Positions 1-7,074 of a stretch of 39,629 nucleotides of DNA are shown piece after piece. Every line of letters begins with the position of its first letter. Position 1 is the first letter of the stretch. Origin of the DNA: a virus. The DNA lies in the IMG/VR virus record IMGVR_UViG_3300042881_004334, positions 1-39,629 of that record. One strand, 5' to 3'. The position numbers were made by a program, and so were the translations under genes. The notes under the pieces were generated by a model. It worked only from the letters and a program-made list of their open reading frames with translations, did not search any database and was not told the DNA's origin.

Positions 1-129
1 TGGAGTAGTGGCATTAATAAAGTTCTCGTTGTAAATGTTTTTGAGCAACACAGCCGAACTTCCAATGAAAGTCAATTCAGTTGTAAAGGGCTGATCCATG
101 CCGTGTGATTCCAGCCTTTTGGCAAAGAA
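1..129. repeat. Terminal direct repeat (contig circularity), left copy
   Basis: Positions 1-129 repeat positions 39501-39629. The first 126 bases are identical, and the only mismatch is G at 127 against A at 39627, which is synonymous in the gene that crosses the junction. This is the usual signature of a circularly closed or terminally redundant phage assembly, so the unique genome length is about 39,500 bp. Whether the virion DNA has a true short terminal repeat, is circularly permuted (headful) or has cos ends cannot be told from this. Confidence 0.95.
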
Positions 130-192
130 ACTAACCGAATCCCATCCGATAGGTTCATCAACTTCTTGCCCGTCAATGTAGAATTTCCACAT
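1..192 (-). CDS. Large tail protein, N-terminal part (gene continues at 39599)
   Basis: This is the true 5' end of the large tail gene otherwise seen at 37335-39629. Reading the minus strand from ATG 190-192 gives an open frame beginning MWKFYIDGQEVDEPIGWDSV. It enters the terminal repeat in frame and reaches the Met at 97-99, the same codon as 39597-39599. The real protein is therefore about 785 residues, with 31 residues ahead of the first Met visible at the right end. A TAnnTTTG -7 element lies only 4 nt before the ATG, suggesting a nearly leaderless mRNA. Its place downstream of the tape measure gene, and its length, suggest a distal-tail or baseplate component; this is inferred from context, not from a recognised domain. 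Confidence 0.85.
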   Translation of the reverse strand, partial: MWKFYIDGQEVDEPIGWDSVSFFAKRLESHGMDQPFTTELTFIGSSAVLLKNIYNENFINATTP

Positions 193-196
193 GGCC

Positions 197-204
197 CAAA
201 ACTA
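197..204 (-). promoter_or_regulatory. Bacteroidota -7 element abutting a tail gene start
   Basis: The minus strand reads TAGTTTTG, matching the TAnnTTTG -7 consensus, followed by GGCC and the ATG at 190-192. Transcription would start at or beside the start codon. No clear -33 TTG is seen at the ideal distance; the upstream bases are the U-run of a terminator. It is one of several such near-leaderless arrangements here. Confidence 0.5.
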
Positions 205-207
205 CAC

Positions 208-233
208 AAAAAAACCCCGAAAAAATTCCGAGG
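208..233 (-). terminator. Intrinsic terminator
   Basis: On the minus strand CCTCGGA pairs with TTCGGGG (two G.U pairs) around a short U-rich loop and is followed by seven T. It lies between a promoter at 332-363 and the tail gene at 192, so transcripts from that promoter would largely end here, making a short RNA or an attenuated leader. Confidence 0.6.
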
Positions 234-326
234 TATTTACATGAGAACATATAGAACAAAACAAAACAGGGATGAAAGTTGCCCTTCATCCCCGCCAAAC
301 AATTAACAAAATGAGATACCAAAACC
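208..326 (-). ncRNA. Candidate short RNA or attenuated leader
   Basis: This is the predicted transcript from the minus promoter 332-363 to the terminator 208-233, about 118 nt. It contains a perfect 8-bp hairpin (GGGATGAA at 269-276 with TTCATCCC at 285-292) followed by U-rich sequence, so it could end early as well. No convincing reading frame was found. It may be an independent small RNA or a leader controlling the tail gene that starts at 192. It rests on promoter and terminator patterns only. Confidence 0.35.
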
Positions 327-331
327 TGGGC

Positions 332-363
332 CAAAGATAAGGGAAAATATTTTGGCAGGGCAA
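332..363 (-). promoter_or_regulatory. Bacteroidota-type promoter
   Basis: On the minus strand TTG (361-363) is followed after 21 nt by TATCTTTG (332-339). It lies just after the terminator of the 392-1009 gene and before the structured leader of the large tail gene. Confidence 0.6.
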
Positions 364-371
364 ACGGGAAT

Positions 372-393
372 AAAAAAAAGGGCCGAAGCCCTT
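372..393 (-). terminator. Intrinsic terminator after the 392-1009 gene
   Basis: The minus strand reads AGGGC, TTCG loop, GCCCT, then eight T. The stop codon of the upstream gene overlaps the stem. This is a textbook UUCG-loop terminator closing the tape-measure transcription unit. Confidence 0.85.
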
Positions 394-1009
394 AGTTTGA
401 TTTTGTGAGTTCTCGAATGTGTCTTTTGATGACATCAATCTCAGAAATAACTTTTATCAATTCCTTGCCCTTTTCGTTTCCGTTCAAAACGCCATTTGGG
501 TTCATGCGCCTTACCTTATTTAGAAATATAGGATTTTTTATTCTTTGTTCTAAGTCATCAACCCTACCTATCATTTCGTAATAGTTTGGCCAATAATATT
601 TTTGTCCTGCGAAATACCCCTCTGCATAAGCAAATTCCTTTGCAGATTCTATTTTTTCAGCATGATCTTTTGCTATTTTTTCCTGTTCTTCAAACCTATT
701 TTCTGGTTCAATTATATTTACTGTTCCAACAAAGGAAAAAAAAGATTTCATTGATTCAACAGCTCCTTTCCATTCGCTATAATTAAAGGCGTTTTGAATT
801 GTTTTCCCATTATAGTTATACTCAAATTGCATAACTCTGAAATCTTCATCAGGATTAAATAAGCCTTTTGTAGCTTCGTAATCAAAGGAACAAACTACAT
901 TAAAACTTTGTTTGCCAAAATGATAACCCCGACAAGTCAGGGTTATCACAAAATTGGTACACCCTTTTTCTTTTAAGAAAAATAAGTGTCGAATAACATC
1001 CTTTAACAT
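392..1009 (-). CDS. Hypothetical protein, 205 aa
   Basis: I do not recognise this protein. It begins MLKDVIRHLFFLKEKGCTNF, has a mixed alpha/beta N-terminal half with several aromatic residues, and a charged, probably helical C-terminal half with a coiled-coil-like stretch (about residues 108-125). No signal peptide or membrane segment is seen. The start overlaps the last codons of the 69-aa gene upstream (1003-1212), implying translational coupling, and an intrinsic terminator follows immediately. Codon use and composition match the phage. Position after the tape measure gene is compatible with a tail or early accessory role, but nothing in the sequence decides it. Confidence 0.75.
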   Translation of the reverse strand: MLKDVIRHLFFLKEKGCTNFVITLTCRGYHFGKQSFNVVCSFDYEATKGLFNPDEDFRVMQFEYNYNGKTIQNAFNYSEWKGAVESMKSFFSFVGTVNIIEPENRFEEQEKIAKDHAEKIESAKEFAYAEGYFAGQKYYWPNYYEMIGRVDDLEQRIKNPIFLNKVRRMNPNGVLNGNEKGKELIKVISEIDVIKRHIRELTKSN

Positions 1010-1212
1010 TCCATGAAAGTTATTTTGCCGTCAGCCTTTGTCATGGTGTAATACTCCATTTGGGCCTTTACAGTTGATACAATCTTTCCTGCAAGGTTGC
1101 TGCTTTCCTTGGCTTCCTTCGTGCCAATTTCCCCGTCTTTCAGTTGGTTATAGGTTTCCAAAAGAGAATCCCTTAACTGAACCATGTTTTTGATTTCTGT
1201 CTTTTTTGCCAT
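1003..1212 (-). CDS. Small conserved-looking phage protein, 69 aa
   Basis: The reading frame is open upstream to 1281, but the likely start is ATG 1210-1212 (MAKKTEIKNMVQL), because a sigma-ABfr promoter lies at 1237-1266, inside the longer frame. The protein is charged and helical and ends TKADGKITFMEC. The pattern 'LRDSLLETYNQLKDGEIGTK, then SNLAGKIVSTVKAQMEY' resembles small phage proteins of unknown function that I recall from other phages; this is recollection only. It has its own promoter and overlaps the next gene by 7 nt. Confidence 0.75.
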   Translation of the reverse strand: MAKKTEIKNMVQLRDSLLETYNQLKDGEIGTKEAKESSNLAGKIVSTVKAQMEYYTMTKADGKITFMEC

Positions 1213-1236
1213 TTTGTTGAATGTTTTAATTTGCAA

Positions 1237-1266
1237 CAAAAGTAAACAAAGAAGCCAGAAAGTCAA
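1237..1266 (-). promoter_or_regulatory. Bacteroidota-type promoter for the 69-aa gene
   Basis: On the minus strand TTG (1264-1266), 19 nt, then TACTTTTG (1237-1244), followed by TTGCAA. It starts a transcript about 20 nt upstream of ATG 1212. The extended TTTGTTGCA sequence recurs at other promoters in this genome. Confidence 0.75.
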
Positions 1267-1285
1267 ACTTTTTTGCAACAAATAT

Positions 1286-3976
1286 TTATCTCAACATCGG
1301 GCTTTTGAATTTTGAATTCAATCTTTTGGTTTTAGCGGCCCGTTGTTCTTGGTAGACAAAGAATCCCTCGCGGTCTAATTGGACATTGGTAAAGGGTAAT
1401 CCCCTCAAAGTTCCTTCAATGGACTCCAATCGTGCGACAATCTGCCCGGGTAAATAGTCTGCACTTGAATTGACCTCATACTTCCCGGAAAGGATTTTCT
1501 CAGTCAGTGGCGCAGGGATTACATGGGATTTTTCAGATAGATTGACCAAACTTGCCGTGGATGGTGTTTTATACACCTTCCCGGATTGGGTTACCACAAG
1601 TTCGGATCCTTCTTCACCGACAATGGCTTTACCTTGGTAGGCTTTTCCTTTTGTTCCTTCCCGGAATTCAGGGACTGGTTGGGCGAGGATGAACCCTATC
1701 TGAGCTGCTGCGGCTGCGTAACTAGCAATTGCTAATGGAGCCGTAATAACACCTGCAATTTGTTGTGCAATGATAGGAGCGACACGGAATGTTACTTCTG
1801 CAACTGCTGCGGCTTGTTGTGCTTTAAATTGTTTTATTCTAATTTCCTTTTCTTCCTGCTTACGTTTCTCATTCAGTTCATTTACCTTTTGAGAATTATC
1901 CCCTGCCAGACGGAGTTCAGCATCGTACCTTTTAGATAAGGCAGTAAGTTCGTTTTGCGTCCTTTGTGCTTGAAGGTTCATAAACCCATCCAATAATTGA
2001 GAGGCAACCTGAGCCGATGCCTGAACTATTTCAGCATCTTTCTTTTTGCGATCTTCAACGTCCTTTTTTCTAAGTTCTGCTAGTTCACGATATAGCTTTG
2101 CGTTATCTGCAAGAATCTTATCATTTGCATTCAATGCCGATTCAACCCCATTATTAGCCGCCTCGTCATTTGCTGCCATTATTTGATCATTCGCATTGAT
2201 TTGATTTAGAATCAGTTTTTCACTTCTTATAAAGGCTTCTTTTTCAGGGTCCACCCCGGTTATTTTTTCGTCACCGATAATAGTTTCCTGAAGAACCTTA
2301 TTTCTTTCAATGGCTTTTAGTTTAGCATCATAAATGGCCTTTTGCGTTTGATCTTCTCCGTCTACCCTTGCCTCTCGTTCCTTAATACCTTCATCAATAT
2401 ACGCCTGTGTGATTTTTTGGTTTTGCGTCTTAACAATTGCCGGAATTATTTTTGCCTGATCCTTCGCCTGTTTTACATTTTTGTCTGCATACTCTTTTGA
2501 AACCTTTAGTAGCTTTAAATTGGTGGCAAACTCCAATTCCATCATAGCTATCTTTTGACCGTCTACTGAAACGGTTTGTTTGATCTTTTCGGCTGCGATC
2601 TGCTTGTCTAATTCGAGGAGTTCAACCTTCCTTTGGTATTCTTTTTCTAACGCTTGCATCCGTTTCTTTTCCGCATCTGCAAGGGCTTTTAATTCTTTTT
2701 CGGTCAGTTCTTTTTTTACCTTGTTAGTAACTTTAAACCCATTCACCTCCTTTTCAAGAGCATCTAAAACAATATTGGCATAATTTAAATTATCCTGAGC
2801 CTGTTTTAAAGCTACTTTGTTCCAAGATCCTGCCGTAATTATCTTTTGATTAACAACCTCGGCCTCCATTTTCTTTTGATATTCAAGAGTTTCTGCATAC
2901 TTCTGCAAAACCACCTGATCCATTGTGGCATTCTTGTTAATGTTTTTACGAACAGCATTCAATCGCTCCTGCAATTCGTTTTTTAGGTTTGTTGTGATAT
3001 TGGCTTCTACTCTTGCCAAATCTTCGGCCTTTTTTTCAGTTTTGGAAAGAGTTGCCTTCCTGATGGTTTCAAGAGAAACTGTGGCCAGATTAAGTGTTTC
3101 GGCAAGATACTTACTGATTGCAGGTGATTCTAAAAAACGACTCCATGCAGTTGTAAAACGTCCAAGGGTAGCCGTCAGGCTATTCATCTTTTTGTTGGCC
3201 GCATCGCCAAACGCATTCTCTAATTCAACTGCAAACTTTGGCAAGAAATCAGTTGAAAGAACCTGCCCCTGCTCCAGCATTTTATTAAGTTCCTGAGTTG
3301 TCACTCCCATTGCCTTCGCAGCAAGGTTAAACGCACCTGGAATCCTTTCTCCAATTTGACCCCTGAGTTCTTCAGCCTGAACTGTTCCCTTTGAAACAAT
3401 CTGAGAAAACGCCAATAAAATACCATTAGTATCCTCATTCGATTTCCCAAGTGCCGTGGATGCTTTTACAGCGGCTTCAAATATTTTATTTGATTCTGCC
3501 AGTTTTATACCAGCCAGATTAGACGATACAGTAAAAGAGGAATATGTCCCTGCCAGAGATTGCAAGTCTTTACCATATCTTTCTGCCAAGTTGGTTAAAT
3601 ACTGAAAGGCTTTTCCGTTAGCCATTTGACCCTCAGTTGCGTAGTCAATGGTTGTTCTAAGTCCTTCAAAGGCTGCGGTGGTGGTGTATATTTGTTTCGC
3701 CATCGCAATTATTGTACTGACCGCAAAAGCACCGGCAATCGTTTTGCCAAGGTTCCCGACGGTAGAATTCATATTCCCGAACTTGCCGGAAACCTGATCC
3801 ACGGCTTTGCCTCCTTCCGATCCGGTCTTTTTAAGTTGGTCGTTGTACTTTCGTAGTTCAGCCAGGGCTTCCTTTTCCTTGGCGGTCAAGGTGTTCATGC
3901 CCTGAACAACCTGTTTTACATCGTCGTCCTGAACAACGTATTCAACGACAATCTGATTCTTTGATAAAGTGCTCAC
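1286..3976 (-). CDS. Tail tape measure protein
   Basis: An 896-residue protein that would set tail length and occupy the tail lumen. Residues about 80-280 match the tape-measure N-terminal domain (TIGR02675-like), including 'AEELRGQIGERIPGAFNLAA' and 'GVTTQELNKMLEQGQVLSTD'. A long coiled-coil region rich in Lys, Glu and Gln follows (about 310-700), then an Ala-rich hydrophobic stretch (about 725-775, 'PIIAQQIAGVITAPLAIAS') and a short C-terminal domain. Its start overlaps the stop of the frameshifted chaperone reading frame, the standard order in long-tailed phages. For a siphovirus this length would suggest a tail of roughly 130 nm, using the usual 0.15 nm per residue rule. Confidence 0.93.
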   Translation of the reverse strand: MSTLSKNQIVVEYVVQDDDVKQVVQGMNTLTAKEKEALAELRKYNDQLKKTGSEGGKAVDQVSGKFGNMNSTVGNLGKTIAGAFAVSTIIAMAKQIYTTTAAFEGLRTTIDYATEGQMANGKAFQYLTNLAERYGKDLQSLAGTYSSFTVSSNLAGIKLAESNKIFEAAVKASTALGKSNEDTNGILLAFSQIVSKGTVQAEELRGQIGERIPGAFNLAAKAMGVTTQELNKMLEQGQVLSTDFLPKFAVELENAFGDAANKKMNSLTATLGRFTTAWSRFLESPAISKYLAETLNLATVSLETIRKATLSKTEKKAEDLARVEANITTNLKNELQERLNAVRKNINKNATMDQVVLQKYAETLEYQKKMEAEVVNQKIITAGSWNKVALKQAQDNLNYANIVLDALEKEVNGFKVTNKVKKELTEKELKALADAEKKRMQALEKEYQRKVELLELDKQIAAEKIKQTVSVDGQKIAMMELEFATNLKLLKVSKEYADKNVKQAKDQAKIIPAIVKTQNQKITQAYIDEGIKEREARVDGEDQTQKAIYDAKLKAIERNKVLQETIIGDEKITGVDPEKEAFIRSEKLILNQINANDQIMAANDEAANNGVESALNANDKILADNAKLYRELAELRKKDVEDRKKKDAEIVQASAQVASQLLDGFMNLQAQRTQNELTALSKRYDAELRLAGDNSQKVNELNEKRKQEEKEIRIKQFKAQQAAAVAEVTFRVAPIIAQQIAGVITAPLAIASYAAAAAQIGFILAQPVPEFREGTKGKAYQGKAIVGEEGSELVVTQSGKVYKTPSTASLVNLSEKSHVIPAPLTEKILSGKYEVNSSADYLPGQIVARLESIEGTLRGLPFTNVQLDREGFFVYQEQRAAKTKRLNSKFKSPMLR

Positions 3977-4305
3977 TTTTTACCATTGCGCTTTGCCTTT
4001 TCAAGTGCCTGGAAGTATTCTTCCTTCAGGAAATAGAACTCCCATGCAGACCTGTCGCCAAGTTTTTCAAGGTCGATTCCATTTGCCTTTGCAAAGCTAA
4101 TATTTTCCGCAAGTCTTTGGCGGAATCGGGTAATTCCTTCTCCGTAGTATCCAACATCTCCATCAATGCCACGTTCAGAGTGGTTTCCATGCTTAGGCTT
4201 TTCAAAAAATCTTGAGAAATCTTTTGCAATTCGGCTCCACCCGGAATCAATTTGGCCTCTGGCGTTTGCAAAAAAAAAGCAGGGACATCCCCGTTTTTCA
4301 GCCAA
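3973..4305 (-). CDS. Tail chaperone extension in the -1 frame (GT-like 'T' part)
   Basis: This frame overlaps the end of the 253-aa gene in the -1 frame and finishes on the tape measure start codon. Only its C-terminal part looks like real protein (from about 'RQRLAENISFAKANGIDLEK' to KAKRNGKK); the first half is basic and odd, and it has no Met after the first. The likely reading is a -1 programmed frameshift from the upstream gene, as in the G/GT tail assembly chaperones that precede the tape measure gene in most siphophages. A U9 run at 4270-4278 is a slippery site in the right frame, but the coding signal suggests a shift nearer 4130-4060. Confidence 0.6.
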   Translation of the reverse strand: MAEKRGCPCFFFANARGQIDSGWSRIAKDFSRFFEKPKHGNHSERGIDGDVGYYGEGITRFRQRLAENISFAKANGIDLEKLGDRSAWEFYFLKEEYFQALEKAKRNGKK

Positions 4306-4787
4306 TGTTCGATTTTCTTGGTTGCGTAGGGGTAGTCGTAGGTAAATGGGTTTTCGACCTCATCAAAGTAAACAACGGATGAAAACTTCAATTCCATCGA
4401 AGGATGAAAAGCAAGGTTCATGCGCTCCAGAACCAGAACCGAAATCCGGCTTATTTCTTCTTTACGCTTACCTTCGTCTTTGTATTTGGTTGAAAAAAGG
4501 ATCTGGTTAATTTCAGAAAAGGCTTTTTGAACCAAAGCCGGTGTTAGCCTCCATTCGGCTTCGTGGTACACCTCTTTTGCGGCCACCATGCGTTCGATTG
4601 GAATTTGGATGTCGTGATTCCAGCAAAAATAATTTACGCCTCCGCTTGTGAAGGCAAATTCCACCTTGTGCCAGTGCTTTTTGTCAAGTACCCCCTGGTA
4701 ATTAGGTGTCGGTGCTGATGAATTTATCGAAGACACAACTGGCTGCGTAGGTCCAGCCGAAGGCATAAGCCACTTGAATAATTTCAT
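4026..4787 (-). CDS. Tail assembly chaperone candidate (G-like), 253 aa
   Basis: It starts MKLFKWLMPSAGPTQPVVSS and contains a mixed alpha/beta segment (about 30-165) and a helical C-terminal third ending HGSSIS. I do not recognise the sequence, but its position immediately before the tape measure gene, and the overlapping -1 frame that reaches the tape measure start, fit the G part of a G/GT pair, which chaperones the tape measure protein and is absent from mature virions. Its first 86 nt overlap the end of the 92-aa membrane gene. The long overlap makes the exact start less certain, but no better ATG lies nearby. Confidence 0.7.
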   Translation of the reverse strand: MKLFKWLMPSAGPTQPVVSSINSSAPTPNYQGVLDKKHWHKVEFAFTSGGVNYFCWNHDIQIPIERMVAAKEVYHEAEWRLTPALVQKAFSEINQILFSTKYKDEGKRKEEISRISVLVLERMNLAFHPSMELKFSSVVYFDEVENPFTYDYPYATKKIEHWLKNGDVPAFFLQTPEAKLIPGGAELQKISQDFLKSLSMETTLNVALMEMLDTTEKELPDSAKDLRKILALQRQMESTLKNLATGLHGSSIS

Positions 4788-4980
4788 TGGGCAAAAATAG
4801 GGTTAAAATGTAAAACCAGGGCGCAAAGCAATAAGGGCAAAAACCCAGAGGCTTTGAAAGGTTTTCGGGTAGTTTAGAAAGCAAAAAACCGTACCATTTC
4901 AGGTACGGCACGTTGTCGATGCAATACGCAAAGAACCAAGCAAACAAAGCACAGGAAACACCATCAAGAATGATGTGCAT
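4702..4980 (-). CDS. Small membrane protein with a CPYC motif, 92 aa
   Basis: It begins MHIILDGVSCALFAWFFAYC and has about three hydrophobic segments (roughly 2-20, 49-62 and 65-83) with FCPYCF in the middle. Together these suggest an inner-membrane protein with a redox-like or metal-binding Cys pair facing one side. The start is coupled to the preceding 23-aa gene by TAATG, and the 3' end overlaps the next gene by 86 nt. Function unknown; a host-takeover, exclusion or lysis-timing role is possible but not shown. Confidence 0.65.
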   Translation of the reverse strand: MHIILDGVSCALFAWFFAYCIDNVPYLKWYGFLLSKLPENLSKPLGFCPYCFAPWFYILTLFLPNEIIQVAYAFGWTYAASCVFDKFISTDT

Positions 4981-5051
4981 TACTTCCTTGGCCGTCTTGG
5001 CTTCTTGGTTCCGGGCTTACCGCAGCTTGAGCAGTATTTTTTAGTTTTCAT
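4980..5051 (-). CDS. Tiny Cys-pair, Lys/Arg-rich peptide, 23 aa
   Basis: The frame reads MKTKKYCSSCGKPGTKKPRR and ends PRK. It has one CxxC and a strongly basic tail. It is supported by its tight fit: it lies between the lipoprotein gene and the 92-aa membrane gene, with its TAA overlapping the next ATG (TAATG). It may be a small nucleic-acid-binding or zinc-knuckle-like peptide, or simply a translational coupler. It is too short for homology-based judgement. Confidence 0.45.
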   Translation of the reverse strand: MKTKKYCSSCGKPGTKKPRRPRK

Positions 5052-5064
5052 AAATCAAAGGTAG

Positions 5065-5280
5065 TTAATCCTCCATCTTAAAAACAACCTGATTGATCTT
5101 GTACTTTCCACATTCGTCCTGAATATAGATGGTAGGCTTCCCTTGTCCGGCATAAAGGGCATATTCACAGGCAAAGGAGTTTTTCTTTGTGATGCCGGTT
5201 ACACGGTATTCGACAAAGTCAGTTTTCTGGCAGGAAGCAATAGAAGCCAAAAGAATTAAGGTGGTGAGTAGTTTTTTCAT
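5065..5280 (-). CDS. Small lipoprotein, 71 aa
   Basis: The N-terminus MKKLLTTLILLASIASCQKT is a clear signal peptide with lipobox (IASC, lipidated Cys 17). The mature part is about 54 residues with two further Cys and beta-rich character. The product should sit in the host outer or inner membrane. Small phage lipoproteins of this kind can block superinfecting phage at the receptor, as known for other phages (for example T5 Llp), but there is no sequence evidence for that role here. It is expressed within the minus-strand unit between a virion-like gene and the chaperone genes. Confidence 0.75.
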   Translation of the reverse strand: MKKLLTTLILLASIASCQKTDFVEYRVTGITKKNSFACEYALYAGQGKPTIYIQDECGKYKINQVVFKMED

Positions 5281-5293
5281 TGTTCTGTTTTAT

Positions 5294-5692
5294 TTAAGAC
5301 CCATACCCCGCAGGAACTACATCCGTAAAGGCGTTGATAAAAGGTGTTTCTGTCTGCGTAAAATTGCCAACGCTGAACTGAATCGAATCGGTAACAGTGC
5401 CGTCTTTTGCGGTGAATTGCAGGAATTGATTTGAGTCCGGATTTTGGAAATGGATGGTATAAGGACCACCAAATGTATTTAGAAACCCTTCTGGAAATGA
5501 AATTGAAGTCAAGTCAATGTTCACCCAGTTACCGTCTTCAACACTTAATTCCTCTCTTACAACATATCCAGCACCACCGACAATAAAAACATCAACAACC
5601 GGCTCCGCATAATCAGGCGGCAAATAAACAATCAGGTCGTCTGCGCAATTCGGCAAAGAAGCCTGGACAATGTATGGTGGTAAACAGCTCAT
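5294..5692 (-). CDS. Probable virion-associated protein, 132 aa
   Basis: The start is taken as ATG 5690-5692 (MSCLPPYIVQASLPNCADDL) because a promoter sits at 5707-5738, inside the longer open frame. The protein is beta-rich with many Pro, Gly and Asp, contains no membrane segment, and looks like a small decoration or tail domain. The MSCL start echoes that of the 343-aa virion protein at 28294-29325. It follows the terminase large gene and precedes the small lipoprotein. No family recognised. Confidence 0.65.
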   Translation of the reverse strand: MSCLPPYIVQASLPNCADDLIVYLPPDYAEPVVDVFIVGGAGYVVREELSVEDGNWVNIDLTSISFPEGFLNTFGGPYTIHFQNPDSNQFLQFTAKDGTVTDSIQFSVGNFTQTETPFINAFTDVVPAGYGS

Positions 5693-5706
5693 GGTTCTGA
5701 TTTTTG

Positions 5707-5738
5707 CAAATGTATAATCTTTTGCAACAATATTACAA
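5707..5738 (-). promoter_or_regulatory. Bacteroidota-type promoter
   Basis: On the minus strand TTG (5736-5738), 21 nt, then TACATTTG (5707-5714), 14 nt before ATG 5692. It overlaps the end of the terminase large gene. Confidence 0.6.
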
Positions 5739-7028
5739 ATCAATCATGGAAGAAATTTCGTTGAAGTTGGCCCAAAGGAAATAACGCCATTCGTCAAAGC
5801 TGTGCCCAAGGTTCGGGTTTTTGTTCTTCCAAGGATCCAGACTGCCATTTCGATCCACAACTGCCAGCTTTGAATCTTCAATAAGCAAGTCGTTTTCTTC
5901 GGCAATTTGGACCAAACAATTTTGAAGCACCAGATTTGTAACAGCCCTTGATGCAATATGCGAAGGGTTGGCCGGAGGAACCTGAATGGCAAAGTCATTG
6001 ACCCGAAGTCGTTTCTTGATGAATTGGTATGCAGTTATGTTGTCCTGGCTAAATGCGCTCCGGTTCCCTCCTGAAGCATCCCCATTGATTATGAACTCAA
6101 AGCCTTTGAAGTCTTCCAAGATCGTATCGCATAACGCACCCAGGTCACCAATTCGATAAGTCCTGATCCGGTTTATTGTGGCGTAATATTTGGCCCCCGG
6201 TCCATTTTTCAAAAACTGCTGTACCCCGCAGGTATTGGTTACGTTAAAGTCAAAGGACAGGTAAAGAGGTAGTTCTTTGACCGCTTTAATCTTTGCCTGT
6301 TTTACGTGAATCTCAGGATTGAAACCATACGCAAACCTATAATCCATATCCTCAAGTCCCCAGTCCCCCTCAGCCCAAACCTTGTATCTGCGTTCTCCTT
6401 CTTTGCCCTTTGATTTGATTCTTAGGAGCCTATTATGGAACTCCTCCCGATCAATGGCATAGTTCTGATAAAAGGTGGACTTGTAAAAAACATGGTTTGC
6501 AAGGTCTTTCTTCCTTTGATATTCCGAAAACAGCCAGTGGTTCTGGCTTTCCGGGTTCCATGATAAAATCATTGAAACCGGCGTTCCAATTTCGCCCCGG
6601 ATAGTTGTTGAAATGAAATCATAATCAGCTTCCTCAAACTGATTGGCTTCTTCCATCCATGCAATATTCGCACCTTCAACTGCCTTTGCCTTTTCGGGCT
6701 TATCCATACCAAGACCCCGGAACCAGTTTTTTGTGTGCTTGTTTTGGATAAAGAAGTGGTCTTTCTTGATTATGAAGTCATTCGGGAAATACTTGTAAAT
6801 CAGATCGGTCAGGAGCTTAAATGTGCTTCCTTCAATGTCGCCATAAACCTTTCGGGAGTGAATTACATTGAATTGATACGGCTTAAAGCTATGGTAAATT
6901 AGCTTTCGGGCAATGTTGTGAGATTTTGCTGATGCCCTGGTTCCAAAATGCCCCTCAACTGTGTAAAGTGGTTCGATGAAAGGCCAATACCACTTCAGCC
7001 AAAAGTTCCGTTGAAAGTTGAAGTTCAT
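5733..7028 (-). CDS. terL: Terminase large subunit
   Basis: A 431-aa packaging motor of the PBSX/Terminase_3-like type. The ATPase shows a Walker A-like element near residues 28-37 (GTRASAKS), a Walker B-like stretch near 118-128 (ANIAWMEEANQF) and a following 'SWNPES' coupling motif. The C-terminal RNase H-like nuclease has LSFDFNV (first acidic residue) and IINGDASGG (second). Length is normal for the family. It pumps DNA into procapsids through the portal and makes the packaging cut. It follows the small subunit gene but has its own promoter (7075-7105). It is unusually far from portal and head genes in this genome. Confidence 0.95.
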   Translation of the reverse strand: MNFNFQRNFWLKWYWPFIEPLYTVEGHFGTRASAKSHNIARKLIYHSFKPYQFNVIHSRKVYGDIEGSTFKLLTDLIYKYFPNDFIIKKDHFFIQNKHTKNWFRGLGMDKPEKAKAVEGANIAWMEEANQFEEADYDFISTTIRGEIGTPVSMILSWNPESQNHWLFSEYQRKKDLANHVFYKSTFYQNYAIDREEFHNRLLRIKSKGKEGERRYKVWAEGDWGLEDMDYRFAYGFNPEIHVKQAKIKAVKELPLYLSFDFNVTNTCGVQQFLKNGPGAKYYATINRIRTYRIGDLGALCDTILEDFKGFEFIINGDASGGNRSAFSQDNITAYQFIKKRLRVNDFAIQVPPANPSHIASRAVTNLVLQNCLVQIAEENDLLIEDSKLAVVDRNGSLDPWKNKNPNLGHSFDEWRYFLWANFNEISSMIDL

Positions 7029-7074
7029 TCACTTTTTATCTGTTATGCTAATTTGGCCCGGATAAAAGTTAGCA

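Noticed and set aside
4140-4305. The 110-aa frame as an independent gene from ATG 4305
   Set aside because: Its first half is unlike protein (basic, Gly/His/Trp-rich), while the zero frame is clearly coding there; a frameshifted extension fits better.
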